From contig NZ_MDEQ02000006.1 in assembly GCF_001883705.2 (NCBI RefSeq), forward strand, positions 327,517-391,516: a stretch of DNA of 64,000 nucleotides. Direction: 5' to 3'. A program made the translations under genes and the position numbers. The stretch comes from Burkholderia catarinensis (GTDB lineage: Bacteria; Pseudomonadota; Gammaproteobacteria; Burkholderiales; Burkholderiaceae). Below, piece after piece: positions 18,099-27,605 of this stretch (the first letter of the stretch is position 1; every line of letters starts with the position of its first letter). Under the pieces are notes generated by a model. It worked only from the letters and a program-made list of their open reading frames with translations, was not told the DNA's origin and did not search any database.

Positions 18099-18986
18099 AT
18101 GAAAGTCGAAAACTCGGAACTCGAAGCGTTCGTCGCCGTGGCGGAGCTCGGCACGTTTCATCGCGCCGCAGAAAAGCTGCACCTCACGCAACCGGGCCTG
18201 TCGCGGCGCATCCAGAAACTGGAACAGACACTCGGCGTCGAGCTGTTCCACCGGACGACCCGGAGCGTCACGCTGACCGGCGTGGGCCGCCAGTTCCTGC
18301 CGATGGCCCGCGAACAGATCGCGCAGCTCGGCACGATGCTGTCGTCGATCCGGGAAATCGCGGAGAAGCGCTACGGCAAGGTGCGGCTCGCCGCCATCCC
18401 GACCGTCGTCGCGCGTGCGCTGCCCGACGTGCTGCGCCATTACGCGGCCAAATACCCGCAGGTCGCCGTGCAGATTCTCGACGGCAATCACGACTTCGTG
18501 CTGTCGCAGGTCCGTGCCGGCATCGCCGAATTCGGCGTGAGCCTGCATCCGGGCGACGACGACGATCTCCTGTTCGAACCGCTGTTCACCGACCGCTATG
18601 TGCTCGCCGTCCACGACAGCGATCCGCTCGCGCGTGCCGACAGCGTCACGCTCGGCGAACTCCGGCAGGCGAAGCTGGTGATCGGCGGCCGCGACAGCGG
18701 CAACCGGTTGCTGCTCGAAATGCTGATGGGCCAGGAAGCCGTGCGGACTCGCTGGTTCTATGAGGTCGAGCACATCTCGAGCGTGGCGGCGCTCGTCGCG
18801 TCGGGCGTCGGCTGCGCGATCCTGCCCGAAAGCGCACTGCGCGCATACGGCACACCCGCCGTGCGCGCCGTGCCGATCGCGAGCCCGACGATCGAGCGCA
18901 CCGTCGGCATCGTGCGGCACCGCGCGATCTCGATGTCCAGCTTCGCGAGCGACCTGCACGCCCTGGTGAAAGCGTCGCTCGCGTAA
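18099..18986 (+). CDS. LysR-family transcriptional regulator
   Basis: A 295-residue regulator. The helix-turn-helix occupies about residues 6-65 (LEAFVAVAELGTFHRAAEKL, then TQPGLSRRIQKLEQTL), followed by the effector domain starting GKVRLAAIPTVV. It stands at the head of a colinear set of D-aminoacylase, permease, amidase and D-amino acid dehydrogenase genes, 157 bases before the first, and probably controls them. Colinear rather than divergent placement is less usual for LysR. It may once have regulated the lost molybdoenzyme gene on its other side, because that remnant is in the divergent position. Confidence 0.9.
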   Translation: MKVENSELEAFVAVAELGTFHRAAEKLHLTQPGLSRRIQKLEQTLGVELFHRTTRSVTLTGVGRQFLPMAREQIAQLGTMLSSIREIAEKRYGKVRLAAIPTVVARALPDVLRHYAAKYPQVAVQILDGNHDFVLSQVRAGIAEFGVSLHPGDDDDLLFEPLFTDRYVLAVHDSDPLARADSVTLGELRQAKLVIGGRDSGNRLLLEMLMGQEAVRTRWFYEVEHISSVAALVASGVGCAILPESALRAYGTPAVRAVPIASPTIERTVGIVRHRAISMSSFASDLHALVKASLA

Positions 18987-19143
18987 CCCGCACACACCGC
19001 ATGCGACGCCGCGGGCATTGATGACGACCGCGCATGAATCGCTTGCGCAATCGCATTGGACGACCGGATATTGGCCGGGGACGATCGGTGGCACATCACC
19101 CGAAAACCGGCCATCCAGGCGGGCGGGGACAGGAGAAGCCACC

Positions 19144-20598
19144 ATGCATTTCGACGTCATCCTGCGCGGCGGCGCGCTGATCGACGGCACGGGCGCCGCG
19201 CGCTTCGACGCCGATCTCGGCGTGACCGGCGCGCGCATCGCCGCCATCGGCGACCTGCGCGATGCGACGGCCGCGCACGTGATCGACGCGAGCGGCCACG
19301 TCGTCGCGCCAGGGTTCATCGACAGCCACACGCACGACGACGCATTCGTGCTGACCGATCCGGACGTCGAGCCCAAGGTCGCACAGGGCGTCACGACCGT
19401 GATCGCCGGCAACTGCGGAATCAGCCTTGCGCCGCTGCTGGCGCAACAGGATGTCCCGCAGCCGCTCGACCTGCTCGGCGCCTGGCAGACCTTCCGTTTC
19501 GCATCGTTCCGCGCGTATCTCGATGCGCTCGACGCGGCGCCCGCCGCCGTCAACACGGCGGCCCTCGTCGGCCATTCGACGTTGCGCGTGCGGCACATGG
19601 ACGACCTCGACCGCGCCGCCAATGCCGCGGAAATCGCGGCCATGGCCGCCGACGTGCGCGACGCGATGGCCGCCGGCGCATTCGGCGTCTCGTCGGGCAC
19701 GTTCTATCCGCCCGCGGCGGCAGCCACGACCGACGAACTGATCGACACGTGCGCGCCGCTGCGCGACACGGGCGGCGTGTTCGCCACCCACCTGCGCGAC
19801 GAGGCCGACGCGATCATCGCATCTCTCGACGAGGCCTTCTCGATCGGGCGCGCGCTCGGCGTGCGCGTCGTGCTGTCGCATCACAAGGTGGCCGGCAAGG
19901 CCAACCACGGCCGCTCGGCGGAAACGCTCGCGCACATCGACGCGCAGCGCGTGCTGCAACCGCTGTGCCTCGACTGCCACCCGTATCCCGCGACGTCGAC
20001 GATGCTGCGCGCCGACCGCATTCGCCAGTCGTCGCGCGTCCTCCTTGCATGGTCGCGGCCGCACCCCGAACTCGCGGGCCGCGATTTCCACGAGCTGCTG
20101 CCGCTGTTCGGCGATTCGATCGACGCCGCGATCGACGCATTGCAACCAGCCGGCGCGATTTACTTCGTGATGGACGAAGCCGACGTCGAGCGCATCATCC
20201 GGCACGATCTCGCGATGGTCGGATCCGACGGCCTGCCGAACGATATGCGCCCGCATCCGCGCCTGTGGGGAACGTTCCCGCGCGTGCTCGGCGAATTCTC
20301 GCGCGAACGCGGGCTGTTTCCGCTCGAAACGGCCGTGCGCAAGATGACGGGCCTCACCGCCGAGCAGTTCGGCATCGTCGATCGCGGACGGCTCGCGGTC
20401 GGCCACTACGCGGATCTCGTCGTGTTCGATGCCGCCCGCGTGATCGATCGCGCGACGTTCGCGAGCCCGACGCTGCGCCCCGAAGGCATCGAGCACGTAT
20501 TCGTCAACGGGCAGGCGGTGCTCGAACACGGGCGGCATACCGGTGCGCGCCCGGGCCGCGCGCTGCGCCGCACGAGCCAGGCGCCTGCCTCTTTCTAG
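19144..20598 (+). CDS. N-acyl-D-amino-acid deacylase (D-aminoacylase)
   Basis: A 484-residue amidohydrolase that removes the acyl group from N-acyl-D-amino acids, giving a free D-amino acid and a carboxylate. The metal site is in GFIDSHTHDD (H62, H64) with the bridging cysteine C91 in IAGNCGIS. Further expected residues are in LVGHSTLR, VVLSHHKVAGKANHG and AMVGSDGLPND. The N-terminus DVILRGGALIDGTG is the standard urease-like beta-sandwich strand. ATG 19144 follows an AGGAGAA site. Its neighbours, a permease, an amidase and a D-amino acid dehydrogenase, support a route from N-blocked D-amino acids to keto acids. Confidence 0.9.
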   Translation: MHFDVILRGGALIDGTGAARFDADLGVTGARIAAIGDLRDATAAHVIDASGHVVAPGFIDSHTHDDAFVLTDPDVEPKVAQGVTTVIAGNCGISLAPLLAQQDVPQPLDLLGAWQTFRFASFRAYLDALDAAPAAVNTAALVGHSTLRVRHMDDLDRAANAAEIAAMAADVRDAMAAGAFGVSSGTFYPPAAAATTDELIDTCAPLRDTGGVFATHLRDEADAIIASLDEAFSIGRALGVRVVLSHHKVAGKANHGRSAETLAHIDAQRVLQPLCLDCHPYPATSTMLRADRIRQSSRVLLAWSRPHPELAGRDFHELLPLFGDSIDAAIDALQPAGAIYFVMDEADVERIIRHDLAMVGSDGLPNDMRPHPRLWGTFPRVLGEFSRERGLFPLETAVRKMTGLTAEQFGIVDRGRLAVGHYADLVVFDAARVIDRATFASPTLRPEGIEHVFVNGQAVLEHGRHTGARPGRALRRTSQAPASF

Positions 20599-20661
20599 CC
20601 ATGCCGGCGTGAGGCCATCCGCGATACAACGGCCGCCCGCCTCAACCCGTACGGAGTCCCC

Positions 20662-22002
20662 ATGACGAATTCCAATGGCGCCGCCGCGCCGCGCGGCATG
20701 CAGACCGGCACCGACACGAGCGCGAGTGCTTCCGCGCCCGACATCGACGCACTGTATGCACGATTGAGCCGGCGCATCATCCCGCTGATCCTCGTCTGCT
20801 ACTTCTTCGGCTATCTCGACCGCGTGAACGTCGGCTTCGCGAAACTGCAGATGGTGGCCGACCTCCATCTGTCGGATGCCGCGTACGGCGTCGGCGCGGG
20901 CCTGTTCTTCGTCGGCTACCTGCTGCTTCAGGTGCCGGCCGGCTGGCTTGTGCGCAAGATCGGCGTGAAGCGCTGTCTCGCCGGCTCGATGCTGGCGTGG
21001 GGGGCGGTGTCGGTCGCCACGCTCGCGACCCGCGACACAGCCAGCTTCTACGCACTGCGCTTCCTGCTCGGCGTGACCGAGGCCAGCTTCTTTCCGGCCG
21101 TGATCGCCTATTTCAGCGTGTGGTTTCCGTCGCACCGGCTGGCCAAGGTGATGGCGCTCCTGTTTCTCGCGATGCCGCTGGGCGTGATCGTCGGTGCGCC
21201 GCTATCCGGGTGGATCATGGATGCGACGCACGGCGGCTTCGGGCTGCGCGGCTGGCAATGGATGTTCGTGCTCGAAGGCCTGCCGGCAATGGGGCTCGGC
21301 CTGTATCTGCTCGTTCGCGTGACCGAGCGGGTCGACGATGCGGCGTGGCTGACCGACGCGGAAAAACGGCTGATCCACGCGGAAATGGCGCAGGAAGCAG
21401 CGGGCAAGCGCACGCAGCTCGGCGCCGCGCTGCGCGAGCCGACGCTGTGGATCCTGGTCGCGACGTCGTTCCTCTACAACGTCGGCAACTATGGCCTCGT
21501 GTTCTGGATGCCGACGATGATCAAGGCGCTCGGCGCGCTCAGCAATCTCGCGATCGGCCTCGTCAGTGCGATTCCGTATCTCGTCGCATCGATCGCGATG
21601 ATCGCGAATGCGCAGCATTCGGTGCGCACCGGCGAACGCCGCTGGCATACGGCGCTGCCCGTCACGCTCGGCGGCATCGCGCTGCTCGCGAGCCTAGGCA
21701 TGCACGCGCATCCGGTGCTGGCGGTTGCGTGCCTGACCATCGGCGTGGCCGGCATCATGAGCACGCTGGCCATGTTCTGGAGCCTGCCGTCGCGGATTCT
21801 CGCCGGCGAGGCGGCGGCGGGCGGCGCGGGACTCGTCAACATCGGCGCGGCCGTGGCGGGATTCGTCGGCCCGACGCTGATGGGCTACGCGACGGGATTG
21901 ACCGGCAGCACCGAGCTCGGCGTCGCGCTGCTCGCCTTCACGCTGTTCGCCGCGGCCGCGCTGATCCTGTCGATTCCGCGCCGGGTGATGGAGCGCGCAT
22001 GA
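20662..22002 (+). CDS. MFS transporter of the anion:cation symporter type
   Basis: A 446-residue permease with about 12 membrane helices. The first helix begins at residue 35 (RRIIPLILVCYFFGYLDRVN), followed by NVGFAKLQMVADL and the motif GWLVRKIGVKR between helices 2 and 3. This is the pattern of the ACS family, whose members bring in organic anions such as glucarate, phthalate and N-blocked amino acids. The stop overlaps the start of the amidase gene (ATGA), so it belongs to the same operon and probably takes up its substrate. Confidence 0.9.
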   Translation: MTNSNGAAAPRGMQTGTDTSASASAPDIDALYARLSRRIIPLILVCYFFGYLDRVNVGFAKLQMVADLHLSDAAYGVGAGLFFVGYLLLQVPAGWLVRKIGVKRCLAGSMLAWGAVSVATLATRDTASFYALRFLLGVTEASFFPAVIAYFSVWFPSHRLAKVMALLFLAMPLGVIVGAPLSGWIMDATHGGFGLRGWQWMFVLEGLPAMGLGLYLLVRVTERVDDAAWLTDAEKRLIHAEMAQEAAGKRTQLGAALREPTLWILVATSFLYNVGNYGLVFWMPTMIKALGALSNLAIGLVSAIPYLVASIAMIANAQHSVRTGERRWHTALPVTLGGIALLASLGMHAHPVLAVACLTIGVAGIMSTLAMFWSLPSRILAGEAAAGGAGLVNIGAAVAGFVGPTLMGYATGLTGSTELGVALLAFTLFAAAALILSIPRRVMERA

Positions 22003-23372
22003 CCGCGCCGTCGTCGATGCGCAGCGCGCTCGCGCTGGCGGCCGCGATTCGCGCCGGACAGATCGACGCCGTATCGACCGTGCAGGCCGTGCTCGACGAC
22101 ATCGCATCGCGGGACGGGCGATATCGCGCCTGTTCGCAGACTTTCGACGTGCGGGCGCTGCACGACGCGCGGCGTATCGACGGTCTCGTACGAGGCGGGC
22201 GCGATCCGGGCCCGCTCGCAGGCGTGCCGTTTCTCGTGAAGGGCAATTTCGACGTCGCGGGCTACGTCACCGTCGCCGGATCGCCGGTGCGTGCCGCGCT
22301 GCCGCCGGCAGGCAGCGACGCCGCGATGGTCGCCCGACTCGCCGCGGCCGGCGCGATTCCGGTCGGCGCCACGCACATGGACGAGCTCGCCTGCGGCGCC
22401 ACCGGCGTGAATCCGCATTTCGGCGCGGTGCGGCTCCCGGCCGATCCGTCGCGCATGACGGGCGGCTCGTCGAGCGGGTCGGCCGCCGCGGTGGCGGCCG
22501 GCTACGTCCCGCTCGCGCTCGGCAGCGACACCAACGGTTCGATCCGCGCCCCGGCCGCATTGTGCGGCGTCTGGGGCATCCGGCCCGGCACGCAACGGCT
22601 GTCGCGCACGGGATGCGTTCCGTACGCAACCACGCTCGACGCGGTCGGCGGATTCGCGAACGACATCGACGATCTCGCGGCGCTCTACCGTGCGCTGCTC
22701 GGCGCCAGCCCGTTGCCGACACAACGATCGGCGCACGATCCGGCCGCCCCGCTACGCGCCGCCGTGCTGACCGGCGATTTCGAGCGGCACGCCGATACGG
22801 CTGCATGGCAGGCTGTCCGGCACGCGGCGGCCGGCCTGCATGCGGCTGATGCCATCCCGATCGATGGCGCAGAAGCCGCGCGCGTGCGCGAGGCAGCAGT
22901 CGTCGTGTCCAACGTGGAGCTCGCCCGTGCACATCGAGCGCTGCTCGACGCGCCCTCAGCCTGCGTATCGGAACGATTGCGGACCCGCATTGCCGCCGGC
23001 GCGGCAACGCCCGATGCCGTCTACGCGCAGGCACTGGCCTGCCGCGCCGCGTGGCGTACGCGCATCGCGGCGTACTTCGAGCGCTACGACATCCTGATCG
23101 CGGCCACGACGCCCTATGCGGCGCCGCGATTTACGGACGCCACCGTCGACGTCAACGGCATCGCGCTCGAACCGGCAAAGTCCCTCGGCATGCTCACGCA
23201 ACCGATCTCGTTTGCCGACCTGCCGGTGATCGCCGCACCGTGTTTCCGGCCGGGCGAACTGCCGGTCGGGGTGCAACTGATCGGCGCGCCGGGGGACGAA
23301 GCCGCCTGCTTCGCCGCTGCCCGCCGCCTGGCGTCGGCGTCGCGCGAAGCGGGCCACACGAACGGGATCTGA
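21999..23372 (+). CDS. Amidase-signature family hydrolase
   Basis: A 457-residue serine amidase. The Ser-cisSer-Lys triad is visible: the lysine in GVPFLVKGNFD, the cis-serine in [16 protein letters not shown], and the nucleophile in LALGSDTNGSIRAPA. The usual GSDTGGSIR has Asn in place of one Gly here, a change known in some subgroups. The substrate is unknown; context suggests an amide or carbamoyl derivative of an amino acid. Start ATG 21999 overlaps the permease stop, and 166 bases separate it from the next gene. Confidence 0.9.
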   Translation: MTAPSSMRSALALAAAIRAGQIDAVSTVQAVLDDIASRDGRYRACSQTFDVRALHDARRIDGLVRGGRDPGPLAGVPFLVKGNFDVAGYVTVAGSPVRAALPPAGSDAAMVARLAAAGAIPVGATHMDELACGATGVNPHFGAVRLPADPSRMTGGSSSGSAAAVAAGYVPLALGSDTNGSIRAPAALCGVWGIRPGTQRLSRTGCVPYATTLDAVGGFANDIDDLAALYRALLGASPLPTQRSAHDPAAPLRAAVLTGDFERHADTAAWQAVRHAAAGLHAADAIPIDGAEAARVREAAVVVSNVELARAHRALLDAPSACVSERLRTRIAAGAATPDAVYAQALACRAAWRTRIAAYFERYDILIAATTPYAAPRFTDATVDVNGIALEPAKSLGMLTQPISFADLPVIAAPCFRPGELPVGVQLIGAPGDEAACFAAARRLASASREAGHTNGI

Positions 23373-23538
23373 TCCGGCGCGCGGATAAGCGAACGGGCCA
23401 CCGGCCACGCGCCGGCCGCGCGTCCCGCTTGGTGCCCCACGCCGCCGCGAGTATGCTTGCAGTTCGAACGATCTCCAACCTGGGCGCGCACACCGTACCG
23501 CGGGCGAGCGCACCGCTAACCGTCTTTCACCACCACCG

Positions 23539-24780
23539 ATGGACTTCGACGTAATCGTTCTGGGTGCCGGCATCGTCGGCGTCTCCGCCGCGCTGCACCT
23601 GCAGGATCGCGGACGCAAGGTCGCCCTCGTCGATCGCGGCGCGCCCGGCGAAGGCACGAGCTTCGGCAACGCGGGGCTGATCGAGCGCTCGTCGGTCGAG
23701 CCGTATCCGTTCCCGCGCAGCCCGTTCACGCTGATGCGCTACGCGCTGAACCGCTCGACCGATCTCTACTGGCACAGCACGTCGCTGCCGGCCTTCGCGC
23801 CGTGGCTCGCGCGGTTCTGGTGGGAATCCGCGCCGCTGCGTCACGCGGCGGCCTCGCGCGACATGCTGCCGCTGATCGAGCGCTGCCTCGTCGAGCACGA
23901 CGCGCTGATCGCGCGCGCCGGCGCCGGCGAGCTCGTCCGTGCAAGCGGCTGGCTGGAAGCGTTCCGCACGCCGGCCGCATTCGAACGCGGCGTGGCCGAG
24001 GCCGGCCTCACCGCGCGCCGCCACGGGCTCGGCATCACGCCGCTCGATGCGGCCGCGCTGCTCGCGCACGAACCGAGCCTCGCCCAAGGCTTCTGCGGCG
24101 CGCTGCACTGGCTCGATCCGAAAAGCGTCGTCGATCCGTCCGCGCTCGTCAAAGCGTACGCGCAACTGTTCGTGCAAGGCGGCGGCACGCTGCTCACCGG
24201 CGACGCCGCAAGCCTCGACGCGCTGTCGCCCGGCTGGCAGGTCAGCACCCAGGATGGCCCGGCCGCCGCGCCGGCCGTCGTCGTCGCGCTCGGCCCGTGG
24301 TCCGACACGGTGTTCGGCAAGTTCGGCTACAAGATTCCGCTGCGCGAGAAGCGCGGCTATCACATGCACTACGCGCCGTCCGCGCGCGGCGTGCCGTCGG
24401 CGCCGATCGTCGATCGCGAATACGGTTACGTGATCGCGCCGATGCGGCGCGGGCTGCGGCTGACGACCGGCGTCGAGATCGCGCGGCGCGGCGTGCCGCC
24501 GACCGGCGTGCAGCTCGAACGCGCGGAACGCGTCGCGCGGCCCATGTTCGGCTTCGGCGAACGGCTCGACCCGCAGCCGTGGCTCGGCTTCCGGCCGTGC
24601 ACGCCCGACATGCGCCCGGTGATCGGCCCCGCGCCCGCGCATCGCGGGCTGTGGTTCTCGTTCGGGCACAACCATCACGGGCTCACGCTCGGCCCCGTCA
24701 CCGGCCGCCTGCTGGCGGAGATGATGACGGGCGAAGCACCGTTCACCGATCCGTCGCCGTATCGCGCGGATCGCTTCTGA
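23539..24780 (+). CDS. FAD-dependent D-amino acid dehydrogenase (DadA-like)
   Basis: A 413-residue flavoenzyme of the DAO superfamily, predicted to oxidise D-amino acids to keto acids at the inner membrane face. The dinucleotide-binding motif GAGIVG is at residues 9-14, within DVIVLGAGIVGVSAALHL. A C-terminal FAD-contacting segment is LWFSFGHNHHGLTLGPVTGR. The GTSFGNAGLIE region is typical of DadA-type enzymes. It ends the D-amino-acid gene set, in the same direction, and is convergent with the fucose-operon regulator 24 bases away. It is unlike the housekeeping dadA, which is normally near an alanine racemase. Confidence 0.85.
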   Translation: MDFDVIVLGAGIVGVSAALHLQDRGRKVALVDRGAPGEGTSFGNAGLIERSSVEPYPFPRSPFTLMRYALNRSTDLYWHSTSLPAFAPWLARFWWESAPLRHAAASRDMLPLIERCLVEHDALIARAGAGELVRASGWLEAFRTPAAFERGVAEAGLTARRHGLGITPLDAAALLAHEPSLAQGFCGALHWLDPKSVVDPSALVKAYAQLFVQGGGTLLTGDAASLDALSPGWQVSTQDGPAAAPAVVVALGPWSDTVFGKFGYKIPLREKRGYHMHYAPSARGVPSAPIVDREYGYVIAPMRRGLRLTTGVEIARRGVPPTGVQLERAERVARPMFGFGERLDPQPWLGFRPCTPDMRPVIGPAPAHRGLWFSFGHNHHGLTLGPVTGRLLAEMMTGEAPFTDPSPYRADRF

Positions 24781-24803
24781 ACCTGCCTCGCGGAAAAGCG
24801 CGC

Positions 24804-25571
24804 TCAGTCGAGCGCGCGGCCGAAGATGCGGATCACTTCGTCGAGATGCTCGGCCATCGCGCGGCGCGCGGCCTCCGGGTCGCGCGCGCGGATCGCATCG
24901 AGGATCGCACGATGTTCCCGTTCCGACCGGTGCGGCATGTCGTTCGGCATGTACAGCGACTGCAGCCGCTGGAACATCAGGTCGTACTTGTGCGCGAGCA
25001 ACTGCTTGATCATCAGCGCATACGCGGGGTTGTCGCTCGCTTCCGCGATGCGGATATGGAACAGCCGGTCGCCCGGATGCGTGAGCGAGCCGCTGCGGTT
25101 GTCTTCCTGGTTGCGCAGGAACGCTTCGTGGATCCCTTCGATCTGCTCGTCCGAGCCGTGCTTCGCGGCAAGCGACGCGGCTTCCGGCTCGATCAGCCGG
25201 CGCGCCTGCAACAGCGCGAACGGCGGGATTTCGGTGTCGAGATCGAGCGCGATGCCGAGTTCGGGATCGATCTCGACGATCGTGAAAGGCGCGACCTTCG
25301 CGCCGGGTGCGGGTGCAGGTGCAGGTGCGGCGGCGGTTTCGGGATGGCGCACCTTCACGCCGTCGCCAACGCGCACGCTGACGAGCCCGCTCACTTCAAG
25401 CGCGATCAGCGCTTCGCGCACCGACGTGCGCGATACGCCGAACTGTTCGGCCAGCTCACGCTCGGGCGGCAGATAGCTGCCCGGCGGAAAATCGCCGGAC
25501 TCGATCATCGCACTGAGCTTGTCGGCGATCTGCTGGTATAGGCGGCGATTCTGAATCGGCTGGATGGACAT
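24804..25571 (-). CDS. GntR-family (FadR/FCD) regulator of the L-fucose operon
   Basis: A 255-residue repressor. The winged helix-turn-helix is at about residues 8-75 (LYQQIADKLSAMIESGDFPP, then VSRTSVREALIALEVSGLVS). The C-terminal FCD effector domain has the expected metal-site residues in DRLFHIRIAEAS and REHRAILDAI. An alanine-proline linker of four AP repeats (about residues 83-90) joins the two halves and is encoded by a simple GGTGCA-type repeat. It is the last gene of the fucose operon, so it is probably autoregulated. A matching GGT-N3-ACC operator lies at the operon start. Confidence 0.9.
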   Translation of the reverse strand: MSIQPIQNRRLYQQIADKLSAMIESGDFPPGSYLPPERELAEQFGVSRTSVREALIALEVSGLVSVRVGDGVKVRHPETAAAPAPAPAPGAKVAPFTIVEIDPELGIALDLDTEIPPFALLQARRLIEPEAASLAAKHGSDEQIEGIHEAFLRNQEDNRSGSLTHPGDRLFHIRIAEASDNPAYALMIKQLLAHKYDLMFQRLQSLYMPNDMPHRSEREHRAILDAIRARDPEAARRAMAEHLDEVIRIFGRALD

Positions 25572-25639
25572 ACGTTGATGCAGGTGATCGGTTTCGTTGC
25601 GGACGGCCTGACGAATCGAACAGGCCGTTCGCGCCTATT

Positions 25640-26530
25640 TTATATGTCGCGCTTCACATCGCCCGGCACCGCGTAGCAACGCGCGGCGGTGCCGCCCCAC
25701 AGCGCGCCGCGTTCGGCCGCCGACAGCCGCGATTCGGCCCAGCGCTCGACCAGCGACGCGACTTCGTCATACGACGCGGCAAGCAGGCACACGGGCCAGT
25801 CCGACCCGAACATCAGCCGCTGCGGCCCGAACGCGTCGAGCGCCGCGTCGAGACACTGCTCGATATGCCGGATGTCCTGCGCGCGCAGGCCGTGCCGCCA
25901 GTCGGCCTCGGTCACGAGCCCCGACAGCTTGCACGCGACATGCGGCAGCGCGCCCAGCTCGCGCAGCGCGGCGCGCCAGCGCGCGAGCGCCGTCTCGTCG
26001 CGCTCGAACTCGGCGAGCGCCGGCTTGCCGACATGGTCGAGCACGAGCCAGTGCGCGTCGTGCCGCGCGCAGAACGCATGCACGTCCGGCAACTGGCGCT
26101 CGAACACGAGCACGTCGTACACGTACCCGTTCGCCTGCAGCCACGCAATGCCGCGATTGAAGCCGGGATCCGCGACGAACGCGCCGACATCGGCCTCGTC
26201 CTGCACCTGGTGACGAAAGCCGCGCAGCTTCGGGCTGCGCCATTCGGCGACACGCTCGGCAAGCTGCGGCGCACCGAGATCCTCCCAGCCGACCACCGCC
26301 GCGATGCGCGCGTCGTCGCGCGCGAGATCGATCAGGAACGCCGTCTCGTCGCGCCCGGCGCGCGCCTGCACCGCGATCGACGCGCCGAGCGCCTGTGCGT
26401 GCATCAGCGGCCACAGCGCATCGGGCAGGTAGTCGCGCGCAAGCACGCCCATCCCGGGGCCGATCCACGGATAGTCGGCCGCGCGATAACGCCAGAAGTG
26501 CTGATGGGAATCGATACGCACTGCGCTCAT
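25640..26530 (-). CDS. L-fuconolactone hydrolase (amidohydrolase 2 family)
   Basis: A 296-residue TIM-barrel hydrolase that opens L-fucono-1,5-lactone to L-fuconate. The N-terminus MSAVRIDSHQHFWRY gives the HxH-type metal motif. Further conserved stretches are WLVLDHVGKPAL, HVACKLSGLVTEADW and RLMFGSDWPVC with the catalytic aspartate. ATG 26530 is preceded by a GAGGACACC site. The family includes several sugar lactonases; the fucose assignment rests on its neighbours, which provide all other steps. Confidence 0.9.
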   Translation of the reverse strand: MSAVRIDSHQHFWRYRAADYPWIGPGMGVLARDYLPDALWPLMHAQALGASIAVQARAGRDETAFLIDLARDDARIAAVVGWEDLGAPQLAERVAEWRSPKLRGFRHQVQDEADVGAFVADPGFNRGIAWLQANGYVYDVLVFERQLPDVHAFCARHDAHWLVLDHVGKPALAEFERDETALARWRAALRELGALPHVACKLSGLVTEADWRHGLRAQDIRHIEQCLDAALDAFGPQRLMFGSDWPVCLLAASYDEVASLVERWAESRLSAAERGALWGGTAARCYAVPGDVKRDI

Positions 26531-26593
26531 GGTGTCCTCGTGTTTCGTTCGCCGTGCGACGGCCGCCGCGATACGCGCCGCCGCACGCAACGC

Positions 26594-27535
26594 TCAGTCG
26601 TACAACACCGCCGCAATCTTCGGGTCGCCGATATTGGTCTTGTCGTACCAGTAGAAACCGGTATCGATGACCTTCGGCAGCTTCTCGCCCTTGATTGACT
26701 TCACGGCCGCCTCGACCGTCTTGTAACCGATCCCGATCGGGTTCTGCGTGATCGCGCCGGCCATCAGCCCGCTGCGGATCGCGTCCTTCTGCTGCTTGCC
26801 GGAATCGTAGCCGACGATCACGACCTTGCGCTTCATCTCGCGCACGCCGTTGACCACGCCGATCGCCGAGCCTTCGTTGGTGCCGAACAGCCCCTTGAGC
26901 TTCGGATACGCCTGCAGGATCGACTTCGTCACCTCGGTCGACTTCAGCTGGTCACCTTCGCCGTACTGCACGGTCACGACCTGCACCTTCGGGTGCGCCG
27001 ACTTCATCCGCTCGAGAAAACCGTCGCGGCGGTCGATGCCGGTGCGGCTCGTCTGGTCGTGCGCGACCACGGCCACCTCGCCTTCGTCGCCGATCAGCGC
27101 GGCGAGCTTGTCGGCGGCAAGCGATGCGGCGGCCTTGTTGTTGGTCGCGGCGGTCGTCGCCGGGATATCGCTGTCGACGCCCGAGTCGAACGCGATCACC
27201 GGGATCTTCTCGGCCTGTGCCTTCTTCAGGAGCGGCAGCGCGGCCTTGCTGTCGAGCGCCGCGAAGCCGAGCGCGGCCGGCTTCTTCGCGATCGCGGCCG
27301 ACAGCATGTCGATCTGCTTGTCGACCATCGCCTCGGTTTCGGGGCCTTCGAACGTCACCTTGACCTTGTAGTCCTTCGCGGCCTGCATCGCGCCCGATTT
27401 CACGGCCTGCCAGAACTGATGCTGGAAGCCCTTCGAGATCAGCGGGATGTAGGTTTCCTGCGCCTGCGCGCCGGCCGTGACGCCGACGGCGAACGTCAGC
27501 CCGACGATCGCGTTCAACACCTTGCTCCTGATCAC
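26594..27535 (-). CDS. Periplasmic sugar-binding protein of the fucose ABC importer
   Basis: A 313-residue RbsB-type receptor. The signal peptide is VIRSKVLNAIVGLTFAVGV ending AQA near residue 26. The mature chain starts ETYIPLISKGFQHQFWQAVK and contains AAIAKKPAALGFAALDS, IPVIAFDSGVDSD and VVIVGYDSGKQQKDAI, all typical of pentose/hexose receptors. I chose GTG 27535 because it has a GGAG site seven bases upstream and puts the signal peptide at the N-terminus. It follows the permease gene and should deliver L-fucose (inferred from the operon). Confidence 0.9.
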   Translation of the reverse strand: MIRSKVLNAIVGLTFAVGVTAGAQAQETYIPLISKGFQHQFWQAVKSGAMQAAKDYKVKVTFEGPETEAMVDKQIDMLSAAIAKKPAALGFAALDSKAALPLLKKAQAEKIPVIAFDSGVDSDIPATTAATNNKAAASLAADKLAALIGDEGEVAVVAHDQTSRTGIDRRDGFLERMKSAHPKVQVVTVQYGEGDQLKSTEVTKSILQAYPKLKGLFGTNEGSAIGVVNGVREMKRKVVIVGYDSGKQQKDAIRSGLMAGAITQNPIGIGYKTVEAAVKSIKGEKLPKVIDTGFYWYDKTNIGDPKIAAVLYD

Positions 27536-27605
27536 TTCGCGTCTCCTTGGTTGGTATCTACCGGGATGCCGGCCGGGCCGGCGGTGAAGCACCTGCTTAT
27601 GCGTG

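Noticed and set aside
25316..25345. Short GGTGCA-type repeat considered as a microsatellite or phase-variable tract
   Set aside because: It encodes the alanine-proline linker of the GntR regulator in whole codons, so length changes would not shift the frame.
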